Source: Ruminiclostridium sufflavum DSM 19573
Lineage (GTDB): Bacteria > Bacillota > Clostridia > Acetivibrionales > DSM-1351
Reading direction: 5' to 3'
Length of the DNA: 64,000 nt
NCBI RefSeq assembly: GCF_003208175.1
Contig: NZ_QKMR01000001.1
Span: forward strand, 164,502-228,501
Shown: positions 8,438 through 16,654 of the stretch, one piece after another
Layout: each line of letters starts with the position of its first letter
How positions within the stretch are numbered: the first letter of the stretch is position 1
Position numbers and translations under genes: made by a program
The notes under the pieces: model-generated
Database searches by the model: none
The model's input: the letters and a program-made list of their open reading frames with translations, nothing else
Told to the model about the DNA's origin: nothing

Positions 8438-8758
8438 ATGGCTTGGCTCTATCTTTTAATAGCAGGGATTTTTGAAGTTGTTTGGGCAATGGGGCTCAAA
8501 TATTCTACCGGCTTTACAAAATTATACCCGTCTTTGATTACACTGGGCGGAATGGTAATAAGCTTTTATTTTTTATCACTTGCGGTAAAATCGCTCCCCA
8601 TCGGTACGGCTTATGCCGTATGGACAGGAATCGGCGCTTTAGGAACAGTTTTATTCGGAATTTTGCTTTTTAATGAGCCTGTTAACATTTTAAGAATAGT
8701 ATTTCTGGTATTTATACTGGCCGGTATTCTCGGACTAAAGCTTACCTCGTCATATTAA
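8438..8758 (+). CDS. gdx: Guanidinium exporter Gdx (SMR family, SugE subtype)
   Basis: Small multidrug-resistance type proton antiporter that exports guanidinium, 106 aa with four transmembrane helices. The Gdx signature is clear: AGIFEVVWAMGLKYSTGFT with the essential Glu at residue 13, and LPIGTAYAVWTGIGALGTV in helix 3. It resembles the characterised clostridial Gdx (Gdx-Clo) closely. ATG 8438 has GGGGAGG seven bases upstream. It is alone on the plus strand, controlled by the guanidine-I riboswitch directly in front. SMR proteins of this subtype act as homodimers, and no second SMR gene is seen. Confidence 0.96.
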   Translation: MAWLYLLIAGIFEVVWAMGLKYSTGFTKLYPSLITLGGMVISFYFLSLAVKSLPIGTAYAVWTGIGALGTVLFGILLFNEPVNILRIVFLVFILAGILGLKLTSSY

Positions 8759-8764
8759 CCCTCA

Positions 8765-8827
8765 CGCCACGTTCCGGCACGAAAAAATTATGAAAGCAAG
8801 GTGGCGATTTCAAACCTCCTGTGCCGG
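8765..8827. repeat. Interlocked inverted repeats downstream of gdx
   Basis: CGCCAC (8765-8770) is complementary to GTGGCG (8801-8806), and CCGGCAC (8774-8780) to GTGCCGG (8821-8827). The two pairs interleave, so they exclude each other or form a pseudoknot. There is no T-run, and no role is assigned. Confidence 0.3.
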
Positions 8828-8896
8828 CTGGATGTATAAAAGGCTTTCCGCTGACCGGCAGGTGCTTCTATTGCCAACACAAATACAGAGTATTGC

Positions 8897-8958
8897 AAAA
8901 AACTCAACTTTCCGCTTATAAACTTGAACCTCTGCAAATTTATAAGCGAAAGTTGAGT
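8897..8958 (-). terminator. Terminator hairpin of the minus-strand sugar-acid operon
   Basis: On the minus strand ACTCAACTTTC-GCTTATAAA (8958-8939) pairs with TTTATAAGC-G-GAAAGTTGAGT (8922-8902) with one bulge, followed by six T (8902-8897). It lies 21 bp past the lactonase stop codon, the last gene of the run. The ACTCAACTTTC arm recurs in a hairpin at 52912-52952. Confidence 0.75.
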
Positions 8959-8978
8959 AAGAAATAATTATATCCATA

Positions 8979-10163
8979 TCACAAAAGCATTAAGGTTCTG
9001 ATACAAACAGGCCGTTCAACACCTATACTCAAGCCTGTTTCTTTTAATCCTCCGGTGTTGCTGTCAAGATAAAACAATACAATATTATTGGTTTTTTTGT
9101 TACCTGTATAGAAAAAGCTTCCTGATTCACTCCATCTGAGAGTCCATGGCCATGCACCTCCAGATGCTGTGCAGCCGTCCGGCACCAGAGAGCCGTCTGT
9201 TTCACTGACCTTAAACACAGCAATGGTGTCGGTCCCTCTATTGCTCACATACAGGTGCCTTGAATCAGGATGCATGCAAATATCTGCCGGATGAGCATCC
9301 TCAAAGAAATTATCAAAGTTCTCAGGTATTTTATTTTCCGGTACTGTAGCAATACAGCCAAGCTCACATATTTTGCCTGTTTGACTGTCATATGTATAGG
9401 CAGTTACATACGGCATTAATTCACTGGCGACATAAAAGCATGGAATATCCGGATGAAACACTGCATTTCTCGGGCCTGTACCTATTCTAGTCTTCAGTAC
9501 CTCCAATAATTTGAGTTTCCCTGAACATGAATCAAATCCATACATCAATAGTTCATCACAGCCTCTGTCTGTGACCAGAACCATTTCATCCGAAGGACTG
9601 ATACTTATTGAATGAGGGTGCGGAGACGACTGGAAGTACTCATAAGCTTTACTTGGCACTCCATTTAGTGTGACCAAATCTATGACACCGTCAAGCTTTC
9701 CGCCGCCGCATATTTTTATAACGGCAACACTGGCCTCATCGAATTTGTGCCGCAGAAAATATCTTCCGTTTTCATCGACTTCCGAATTGATTGTTACATC
9801 CTCAGATCCGTAATTTGCAACAAATAGATACCTGCCTTGAGAATCAATCGTTATATAGCACGGAAAGATTCCGGCTGTAGGAACACTATTGATATGTGTG
9901 AGCCTTCCGCTGCCTTGGTCTATCGAAAAGGCATGCACACTGCCTCCGCATAATATTTTATCAGGCTTGCGTTTTATTTCGTCAACGGCATACAAATACT
10001 TTTTGTCAGGAGATATGCAAAAGAAGCCAACGGACATTTCAGAGGCATAATCCTCTACATGCCTCAGCCTGCCTGTATCTTCCTCCTGCTCATATAAATG
10101 TATCCCTCCGTTTTCTTTTGCATCATCCAGCCATGAGCCTACATATACAAAGTTTCTGGCCAC
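8979..10163 (-). CDS. Lactonase family beta-propeller protein (YbhE/Pgl type)
   Basis: Predicted cytoplasmic seven-bladed beta-propeller of 394 aa in the lactonase family (Pfam PF10282), whose E. coli member YbhE hydrolyses 6-phosphogluconolactone. Typical blade phrases are seen: FFCISPDKKYLYAVDE, YITIDSQGRYLFVANYGS, HPHSISISPSDEMVLVTDRG, DICMHPDSRHLYVSNRGTDT. No signal peptide. It is the last gene of the run that contains UlaG-like lactonase and pentulose epimerases, so it probably opens a sugar-acid lactone. Substrate unknown; family members with other roles exist. Confidence 0.85.
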   Translation of the reverse strand: MARNFVYVGSWLDDAKENGGIHLYEQEEDTGRLRHVEDYASEMSVGFFCISPDKKYLYAVDEIKRKPDKILCGGSVHAFSIDQGSGRLTHINSVPTAGIFPCYITIDSQGRYLFVANYGSEDVTINSEVDENGRYFLRHKFDEASVAVIKICGGGKLDGVIDLVTLNGVPSKAYEYFQSSPHPHSISISPSDEMVLVTDRGCDELLMYGFDSCSGKLKLLEVLKTRIGTGPRNAVFHPDIPCFYVASELMPYVTAYTYDSQTGKICELGCIATVPENKIPENFDNFFEDAHPADICMHPDSRHLYVSNRGTDTIAVFKVSETDGSLVPDGCTASGGAWPWTLRWSESGSFFYTGNKKTNNIVLFYLDSNTGGLKETGLSIGVERPVCIRTLMLL

Positions 10164-10275
10164 TATTAACTACCTCCGTTAAAATATTTGTTTCAAATAG
10201 CTTTCCGTGCATAAGGCTGACGGGCTGAGCCGTATAATTACAGCTGCAGCCCTGTCTTCCAATACCAATGCGGCA

Positions 10276-11949
10276 CTATTTCTCAAAATATCCGAAGGCT
10301 ACGCTCCATGTATCATAGCCTACTCTTGTAACATTTTTCAGCTTCTGGTTCACAAGCATGTACGATTTAGCCTGTACTATGGGGTAAGTATACAGGCAGT
10401 CATTTATATAATAGTCCTGCAACTCCTTATAAACTGTATTTCTCTTTTCGATATTCATTTCTTCTCCCATTTTTGTAGCCAAATCAAGCATTTTTGCAGA
10501 GGTGTCCTGCTTATCTATATGGCAGTTTGCGGTAACATTGTCTTTGAAAAAGGCATGGGCACTAGGTGCGATGGAAAGTCCCGAACCGAAATTTCTCAGG
10601 AACATATCCCACTGATCCGGCTGCTTTGCAATTGTCGATGCATAAGTAGCTATATCAACCGATACAATTTTAAGGTTAATTCCGATTTCCTTTAAATAAG
10701 CTCCCATAGCCTCTGCTGTAGCAGTACGCAGCGTATCTCCGGCACCTACAATAATCTTCAAGGTCAGCTCTCCAGATTTGTATCCCGCATCAGCCAACAG
10801 CTGCTTTGCCCTCTCAGGATCATATTGATACGGCCAATTATCTTTATAGTCCGTCGTTCCGGGAAGCGTCAAGGAAACAAGGCTGTAGGTATTAACACCG
10901 CTTCCCTGATAGCCTCCTTCTGCAAGCGCCTGCTTGTCTACAGCGCAGGCAATAGCCTGTCTCAGCTTGAGATCGCTTAACGGGCCGGAGCAGTTAAAGC
11001 CTAACTCAAGGGTATATGCGGAGGATTCCTCCCAGCAGGCGATACCACTTGTATTTCCTTTCAAAACAGCCTCAACGTCCGTCCAGTTCGGGTTAATTGC
11101 GATAATATCAACACCGCCGTTTTGCAATTCCATAAATGCTACTGAAGGGTCTTTAATAATCCTTATTCTCAGATTCTTTATTTTTGGTTTTCCTGCAAAA
11201 TAGTTATCATATGCTTCAAAAAGCAGATAGTCATTTGCCTTCCATTCAACCAGCTTGTATGGGCCGGCTCCTATAATTGCAGTAGAGCAGAATTCTGAAT
11301 CATCCTTGTCCGCGCCTATCTCATAAAAATACTTTTCAGAATAAATAGGAATGTCAATGCCAATATTGTATATAGAATTTGCATCTACATATTTAAACGG
11401 TACATAAATTGTATTATCATTAACAACCTTTATGTTATCAAAGTCAACAGTATTAAAGTATGATAAATCCTTGCACCGCTTTATTGAAAAAGCCACATCC
11501 GCGGCAGTCAGGGCGTACCCGTTCTGGAAGGTTACACCCTCGCGCAGGGTAAAGGTCACACCCATATCGTTATCATCCAGCTTGTAAGCCGTTGCCAAGG
11601 ATTCGTCATTACATACATAGTCAACCGAACCATCCGCTCTGTACTGGTGTTTTAGCAATGTGGCTATTGTGTACTGATTGACATAATTATAAGTAGTGGC
11701 ATAATGTATGTCCATAGAACCGGGATCAGTAGGTATTGAAATAACCATAGTGTCCTTGGCGGATTCAATATCATTTCCGATTTTTGTGTTTACAGTCTGG
11801 TTCACCAGATTAACAGCTGCGTTTGCTCCTCCCGTGCTGCCGTCGGCGGACTTGCCGCTGGTATCTGTGTTCTGCGTCTGACCGCAGCCGGCAAGAATAA
11901 TCATTACCGCCATTGACATGGCAAGCAGAGATTTAATACTTTTTTTCAT
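10276..11949 (-). CDS. ABC transporter substrate-binding lipoprotein, family 5 (OppA/DppA type)
   Basis: Extracellular receptor for the Opp-type importer encoded just upstream. ATG 11949 (MKKSIKSLLAMSM) follows GAGGAGG at nine bases; the TTG at 11967 is within that site and is rejected. The signal peptide ends in the lipobox LAGC, and a Ser/Thr/Gly-rich linker follows. SBP_bac_5 blocks include VTFTLREGVTFQNGYALTAADVAFSIKR and LKLRQAIACAVDKQAL. 557 aa. Family 5 proteins mostly bind peptides, but some bind oligosaccharides; the surrounding sugar genes suggest a glycoside or oligosaccharide. That is inference from context. Confidence 0.9.
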   Translation of the reverse strand: MKKSIKSLLAMSMAVMIILAGCGQTQNTDTSGKSADGSTGGANAAVNLVNQTVNTKIGNDIESAKDTMVISIPTDPGSMDIHYATTYNYVNQYTIATLLKHQYRADGSVDYVCNDESLATAYKLDDNDMGVTFTLREGVTFQNGYALTAADVAFSIKRCKDLSYFNTVDFDNIKVVNDNTIYVPFKYVDANSIYNIGIDIPIYSEKYFYEIGADKDDSEFCSTAIIGAGPYKLVEWKANDYLLFEAYDNYFAGKPKIKNLRIRIIKDPSVAFMELQNGGVDIIAINPNWTDVEAVLKGNTSGIACWEESSAYTLELGFNCSGPLSDLKLRQAIACAVDKQALAEGGYQGSGVNTYSLVSLTLPGTTDYKDNWPYQYDPERAKQLLADAGYKSGELTLKIIVGAGDTLRTATAEAMGAYLKEIGINLKIVSVDIATYASTIAKQPDQWDMFLRNFGSGLSIAPSAHAFFKDNVTANCHIDKQDTSAKMLDLATKMGEEMNIEKRNTVYKELQDYYINDCLYTYPIVQAKSYMLVNQKLKNVTRVGYDTWSVAFGYFEK

Positions 11950-12000
11950 ATTGTTTGGCCTCCTCAATATTTAATATAAAAGCTCTATTATAAACGAATA

Positions 12001-12963
12001 TCATTCTAATCCGTTTATTTCTTTGGCAAAATGACATGCAACCTTATGCTTGGGATTTACTTCTATCAGCTCAGGAGATTTGCAGTGGCAAATATCCTTT
12101 GCATAGGCACACCTCGCAGAAAATCTGCAGCAGGGCTTTGGATTAATCGGTGATGTCACCTCTCCCTTCAGTACGATACGCTTTTTTTCGTGCTCCACAT
12201 CCGGAACCGGGACTGCAGACAGCAAGGCCTTGGTATAAGGATGCAGCGGCTGCTCGAACAATTCTTCAGAGGGTGAAAATTCGACCATCTGCCCGAGGTA
12301 CATAACCATAATATTGTTGGAAATATACTTGACCACCATTAAATCATGAGTTATAAAAATATAAGTCAGCTTTTTCTCCTCCTGGATATCCAAAAGCAAA
12401 TTTATGATTTGTGCCTGTATTGAGACATCCAGTGCCGAAACAGGCTCATCACAGACAATAAAGCTGGGCTCCAATATCAAAGCACGTCCTATGCCTATTC
12501 TCTGCCTCCGTCCTCCATCCAGCTCATGAGGATAGCTGTTAACCAAACGGCGTGCCAAGCCTACGGTATCCATCATTTTATATACACGTTCGCTTATTTC
12601 CTGCTGGCTAAAGCCTCCGGCAATCTGCAAGGGCTCTGCAATCGTCTGATATACTGTGAATCTAGGATTCAATGAAGAATAGGGATCCTGAAAAATCATC
12701 TGCATATCCTTGCGCAGATTGCTAAGTTCCTTTCTGTCAATTTTGGTAATATCCTTACCGTTAAAAACAATTTGACCGTCCGTATTATCTATAAGATGTA
12801 TCAAGACTCTTCCGAGAGTTGATTTCCCGCAGCCGGATTCTCCGACGACTCCTATGGTTTCACCCTTCTTTACCGAAAAGGAAACTCCATCAACGGCATG
12901 CAATGTTCCGGAGCTAACATCAAAATATTTCTTTAGATTTTTTACTTCCAATATATTATTCAT
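12001..12963 (-). CDS. ABC transporter ATPase (OppF/DppF type)
   Basis: ATPase of the Opp-type importer, 320 aa from ATG 12963 (MNNILEVKNL). The frame stays open further upstream, but that part overlaps the preceding ATPase gene and carries no matching start signal. Walker A GESGCGKSTLGRV, signature HELDGGRRQRIGIGRAL and Walker B FIVCDEPVSALD are seen. The signature differs from the usual LSGGQ by reading LDGGRRQ, which is common in OppF. The C-terminal extension has the cysteine pattern CCRFSARCAYAKDIC, typical of Opp/Dpp ATPases. Confidence 0.9.
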   Translation of the reverse strand: MNNILEVKNLKKYFDVSSGTLHAVDGVSFSVKKGETIGVVGESGCGKSTLGRVLIHLIDNTDGQIVFNGKDITKIDRKELSNLRKDMQMIFQDPYSSLNPRFTVYQTIAEPLQIAGGFSQQEISERVYKMMDTVGLARRLVNSYPHELDGGRRQRIGIGRALILEPSFIVCDEPVSALDVSIQAQIINLLLDIQEEKKLTYIFITHDLMVVKYISNNIMVMYLGQMVEFSPSEELFEQPLHPYTKALLSAVPVPDVEHEKKRIVLKGEVTSPINPKPCCRFSARCAYAKDICHCKSPELIEVNPKHKVACHFAKEINGLE

Positions 12964-13027
12964 ATCAACTATCATTCCTTTCGCTATGCTAAGGCACAAA
13001 AAGTAATGAACTGCGTTTGCGCCGTGA

Positions 13028-14011
13028 CTAACCCCATTTTTCGCCAGCCAGGTGACACCGCACCCAATGTCCTTCTGAAACCTCGATAAACTCCGGGCAC
13101 TGAGCTCCGCAGCCCTTACTGCCTTTTGAACAACGGGGTTCAAATTTGCAATACGGCGGCAAATTGGTAGGGTCAGGCATTAGACCGTCAATCTGCTTTA
13201 GTCTTTTGCTGTTTGATTTATTGCTGGGCAAGGCCTCAAACAAGCCTCTTGTATAAGGATGCTGAGGATTTCTGAATATGCTTTTCACCGGACCGATTTC
13301 AACAATTTCACCGGCATACATGATTGCCACACGGTCGCACATCTCCGCAACTACGCCAAGGTCATGAGTTATCAAGAGCAGGGATGTATTCAGATTTTTT
13401 TTCAATTCATTCATCAAATCCAAAACCTGAGCCTGAATTGTAACATCCAGAGCCGTTGTGGGCTCATCCGCCAAAAGCAGCTGCGGCGAACAGGCCAGCG
13501 CCGTTGCAATAACAACACGCTGCTTCATTCCTCCTGAAAACTGGTTAGGGTATTCATTCATACGCTCTTTGGGGATGCCGACAAGCTCAAGTGCATCGGC
13601 TGCAAGCTTCATTGCTTCCCTTTTGCTTACTTTTTTATGAAGATAGATAACCTCGGCAATCTGTTTACCAACGGAATCAATCGGATTAAGTGCCGTCATG
13701 GGATCCTGAAATATCATGGAGATTTCTTCACCGCGTATTTTACGGATTTCACTGTTATTCATTTTAAGTATATCTTTTCCCTTGTAAAAGATTTCTCCGC
13801 TGACCACCTTTCCGGGAGGTGTCTGAAGCAGCTTTAGAATACTCAGCGCAACAGTGGTCTTGCCTGCACCTGTCTCTCCTACAAGCCCTATGGCTTCACC
13901 TTTTTTTATATCAAGTGAAAATTTATTAACCGCTTTGCATATACCTGTTTCTTTAGTTATATAATGTACCGACAAATCTTTTATTGAGAGAATGTTATTA
14001 TTCTGATTCAT
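13028..14011 (-). CDS. ABC transporter ATPase (OppD/DppD type)
   Basis: First ATPase of the Opp-type importer, 327 aa. ATG 14011 (MNQNNNILSIK) follows GAGGT at eight bases; the upstream TTG at 14026 overlaps the site. Walker A GETGAGKTTVALS, signature FSGGMKQRVVIATAL, Walker B LLLADEPTTALD and switch His in LLITHDLGVVAEM are intact. The C-terminal oligopeptide-transport region with CKFEPRCSKGSKGCGAQC is present, so this is a full-length Opp type, unlike the shorter ATPases at 3983-5493. Confidence 0.92.
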   Translation of the reverse strand: MNQNNNILSIKDLSVHYITKETGICKAVNKFSLDIKKGEAIGLVGETGAGKTTVALSILKLLQTPPGKVVSGEIFYKGKDILKMNNSEIRKIRGEEISMIFQDPMTALNPIDSVGKQIAEVIYLHKKVSKREAMKLAADALELVGIPKERMNEYPNQFSGGMKQRVVIATALACSPQLLLADEPTTALDVTIQAQVLDLMNELKKNLNTSLLLITHDLGVVAEMCDRVAIMYAGEIVEIGPVKSIFRNPQHPYTRGLFEALPSNKSNSKRLKQIDGLMPDPTNLPPYCKFEPRCSKGSKGCGAQCPEFIEVSEGHWVRCHLAGEKWG

Positions 14012-14022
14012 ATTCACCAACC

Positions 14023-14907
14023 TCAATTCTTTAATCTGGGATCAAGCGCATCTCGTAAACCGTCGCCAAACAGGTTCATGGAAAATACAATTAGAGCAAT
14101 CGCAACACCCGGAACTGTACATAAGTAAGGATAATAATTCAGGTATTGGCGCCCATAGGACAGAAGTGCGCCCCATTCAGGTTCAGGAGGCTGTATCCCC
14201 ATACCCAGAAAGCTCAGTGAGGATACACACAGGATAGAAATAGCCGTACCCAATGTAAACTGGACAATAATCGGCGACAGGACATTTGGCAGAAGATGCC
14301 TGAACATGATACGCGAATCCTTTGCATCAATAGTCCTTGCAGCTTCTATGTAGTCCATGCCCATTATTGCAAGTATAGGTCCCCTGACCGTTCGTGCAAA
14401 TCCCGGAATAGTCGAAATACCTACTGCTATAATAGTATTGACTTTTCCCGAACCCAAAGCGGAAGAAATGACAATTGCCAGAAGCAAATTCGGAATTGAA
14501 TTAAACACATCCAATATTCTCATAATAATATTATCCACCATATTCCCGTAATACGCTGAAATAGTACCGAGTATAATACCTGCCGCAGCTCCCAGCACCG
14601 TTGCCGCAAACCCTATCAGAAGGGAATTGCGTCCACCGTACAGTACGCGGGCCAGCATAGATCTGCCCAGATGGTCTGTCCCGAATATATGCTCAAGACC
14701 GGGAGCTACAAACCGGCTTTTCATATCCTGCTGATCATACCCGCCGGGACTGATAATGTCAGCCGCAAGACAAAGAAGAACCACCGTTACCAGAATAAAA
14801 AATCCGAACATGGCTGTTTTATTGCGTACCAGCCTTGCCATCGCTTCGCTGAACATGCTTCTGCGCCTGATTTCCTCAACTCCGGCTTTATTTTTCTTTT
14901 CACGCAT
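14023..14907 (-). CDS. ABC transporter permease (OppC/DppC type)
   Basis: Membrane channel subunit of 294 aa. The cytoplasmic N-terminus, first helix (TAMFGFFILVTVVLLCLAADII), loop motif EHIFGTDHLGRSMLARVLYGGRNSLL, and ATPase-docking loop around DSRIMFRHLLPNVLSPIIV are typical. It ends in the usual OppC phrase FSMNLFGDGLRDALDPRLKN. ATG 14907 follows AGGAGG. It pairs with the OppB-type gene directly upstream. Confidence 0.92.
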   Translation of the reverse strand: MREKKNKAGVEEIRRRSMFSEAMARLVRNKTAMFGFFILVTVVLLCLAADIISPGGYDQQDMKSRFVAPGLEHIFGTDHLGRSMLARVLYGGRNSLLIGFAATVLGAAAGIILGTISAYYGNMVDNIIMRILDVFNSIPNLLLAIVISSALGSGKVNTIIAVGISTIPGFARTVRGPILAIMGMDYIEAARTIDAKDSRIMFRHLLPNVLSPIIVQFTLGTAISILCVSSLSFLGMGIQPPEPEWGALLSYGRQYLNYYPYLCTVPGVAIALIVFSMNLFGDGLRDALDPRLKN

Positions 14908-14929
14908 TTAAGCTTCCTCCTAGCTTTTT

Positions 14930-15907
14930 TTAATTCTTTTGAACCTGTTTTTTTGACAGCTTACCGGATTTTGTAATACTTTTAAATCTGGCTTTGACAC
15001 GAGGATCAATTGCCGCATATGATAAATCTATAAGCAAAAAGATAACCGATGTCGATACCGCAACCAGTAGGACAGAACCCCTCAGCAAAGGATAATCGCG
15101 CTGATTGATAGCTGTCATCATAAGTGATCCAAGTCCCGGCAGTGAGAATATCTGCTCGATTATAATCGCACCTGCCAATGCTCCTATGAGGTATTGACCG
15201 ATACAGGTAGTAATAGGAATCATGGCATTTCCAAGAATATGATGCCATATAACCATCCTTTCAGACTGGCCCTTTGCCCGTGCAGTGCGTACAAAATCCT
15301 GCTGGCTGTTGTCAAGCATTGCGGCCCTTGTAAAACGCATGATACCTGCCGCATTTAATATGCCCAGCGTGGCTATAGGCAATATCCAGTACATCGGCCC
15401 GTAAGAGCCTGATACCGGCAGCCATTTCAGCTTTAAGGAAAATAGCATTATCAGCAGCATTGCAAACCAGAAATTCGGCATTGAAACCCCAAGTATGCTA
15501 AATACTCTGGCTATGGAATCAATCCATGTATTCCTCTTCATAGCCGCAAGAATACCCAGCAAAATACCTATAATGCATGCCATCAGCAGGCTCATAAGCG
15601 CAAGCTTTATGGTTGTAGGCCAGTGAGAAATCAATTCGCCTGTTATGGGCTTTCCGTTTGTATAGGATGTGCCGAAATCCCCTTTTGTAATAATTTTGTA
15701 CATATATTTGCCATATTGCACTACAATAGGATCGTCCAACCCATGTTCGCTAATCCATGCGGCTTTGTCAGCCTCAGCCGCATCCTGGCCCAAGGCAACA
15801 TCCGCAGGATTACCGGGTGTAAGTGCCTGAATAAAAAACAGTATAATTGTTACACCCAGCAATACAGGAATCATCATTATTATCCTTTTTATGGTATACC
15901 GAAGCAT
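14930..15907 (-). CDS. ABC transporter permease (OppB/DppB type)
   Basis: Membrane channel subunit of 325 aa. MLRYTIKRIIMMIPVLLGVT opens the first helix; GDFGTSYTNGKPITGEL marks the large outer loop, and RTARAKGQSERMVIWHHILGNAMIP the ATPase-docking loop. The C-terminal tail is basic. ATG 15907 follows GGAGG. It is the first gene of the Opp cassette and begins 18 bp after the 4-epimerase gene, which ties transport to pentulose metabolism in one transcript. Confidence 0.92.
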   Translation of the reverse strand: MLRYTIKRIIMMIPVLLGVTIILFFIQALTPGNPADVALGQDAAEADKAAWISEHGLDDPIVVQYGKYMYKIITKGDFGTSYTNGKPITGELISHWPTTIKLALMSLLMACIIGILLGILAAMKRNTWIDSIARVFSILGVSMPNFWFAMLLIMLFSLKLKWLPVSGSYGPMYWILPIATLGILNAAGIMRFTRAAMLDNSQQDFVRTARAKGQSERMVIWHHILGNAMIPITTCIGQYLIGALAGAIIIEQIFSLPGLGSLMMTAINQRDYPLLRGSVLLVAVSTSVIFLLIDLSYAAIDPRVKARFKSITKSGKLSKKQVQKN

Positions 15908-15924
15908 TTTTAACCTCCTCCCAT

Positions 15925-16623
15925 CTATATGTTTTTTGACTGGCCGTAATATGCACCGGCCCCATGCTTTCTCAAAAAATGCCTGTCCAGAAGCTTATCA
16001 GGCATAGGCTTTGCATCCGGCTTTAAAAATCTGCACTGTATCGCCATCATTGCTATTTCCTCAAGAACCACGGAATTGTGAACCGCTTCTTCCGCATCCT
16101 TTCCCCATGTAAAGGGTGCATGATTTTTCACCAGTATTCCCGGTATATATTCCGGATTCAGATTATTAAAGGCTTCAATTATCACTGAGCCTGTATTGGC
16201 TTCATAGTCTGATGCAATTTCACTTTTTGACATTTCTCTGGTACATGGAATTTCACCATAGAAATAATCGGCGTGGGTAGTCCCATATGCCGGAATTCCG
16301 AGTCCTGCCTGAGCCCATGCAGTCGCCCAGCGTGAATGCGTATGACAGACTCCGCCGATTCCGGGAAACGCATTGTATAAAGCTATATGTGTCGGAGCAT
16401 CCGAAGATGGCTTCAGCCTTCCTTCAACAATCCTTCCCGTAAGATCTATCAATACAATATCCTCGGCTTTCATAGTGCTGTAATCAACACCGCTTGGCTT
16501 TATTGCAACAAGCCCGCTGTTTCTGTCAATACCGCTGACATTCCCCCACGTATAGGTTACGAGCTTTTTTTCCGGCAATTCAAGATTAGCTTTCAAAACA
16601 TCCTGTTTTAATTGTTCCAGCAT
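15925..16623 (-). CDS. L-ribulose-5-phosphate 4-epimerase (AraD/UlaF/SgbE family)
   Basis: Class II aldolase-fold zinc enzyme converting L-ribulose-5-phosphate to D-xylulose-5-phosphate. 232 aa from ATG 16623, which follows AGGAAG; the GTG at 16632 overlaps it. Seen: GNVSGIDR (phosphate loop), KPSGVDY, the paired Ser region [14 protein letters not shown], the metal-binding [11 protein letters not shown] with two His, and a third metal His in [10 protein letters not shown]. Length and motifs match E. coli AraD and UlaF. With the 3-epimerase at 18761 it completes the route from L-xylulose-5-phosphate to the pentose phosphate pathway. Confidence 0.93.
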   Translation of the reverse strand: MLEQLKQDVLKANLELPEKKLVTYTWGNVSGIDRNSGLVAIKPSGVDYSTMKAEDIVLIDLTGRIVEGRLKPSSDAPTHIALYNAFPGIGGVCHTHSRWATAWAQAGLGIPAYGTTHADYFYGEIPCTREMSKSEIASDYEANTGSVIIEAFNNLNPEYIPGILVKNHAPFTWGKDAEEAVHNSVVLEEIAMMAIQCRFLKPDAKPMPDKLLDRHFLRKHGAGAYYGQSKNI

Positions 16624-16654
16624 AATTCTCACTTCCTGCTCAATTTATTTTTAT

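Noticed and set aside
8979-10163. Calling the lactonase a 6-phosphogluconolactonase
   Set aside because: Family fits, but no glucose-6-phosphate dehydrogenase or gluconate gene is nearby, so the substrate is left open.
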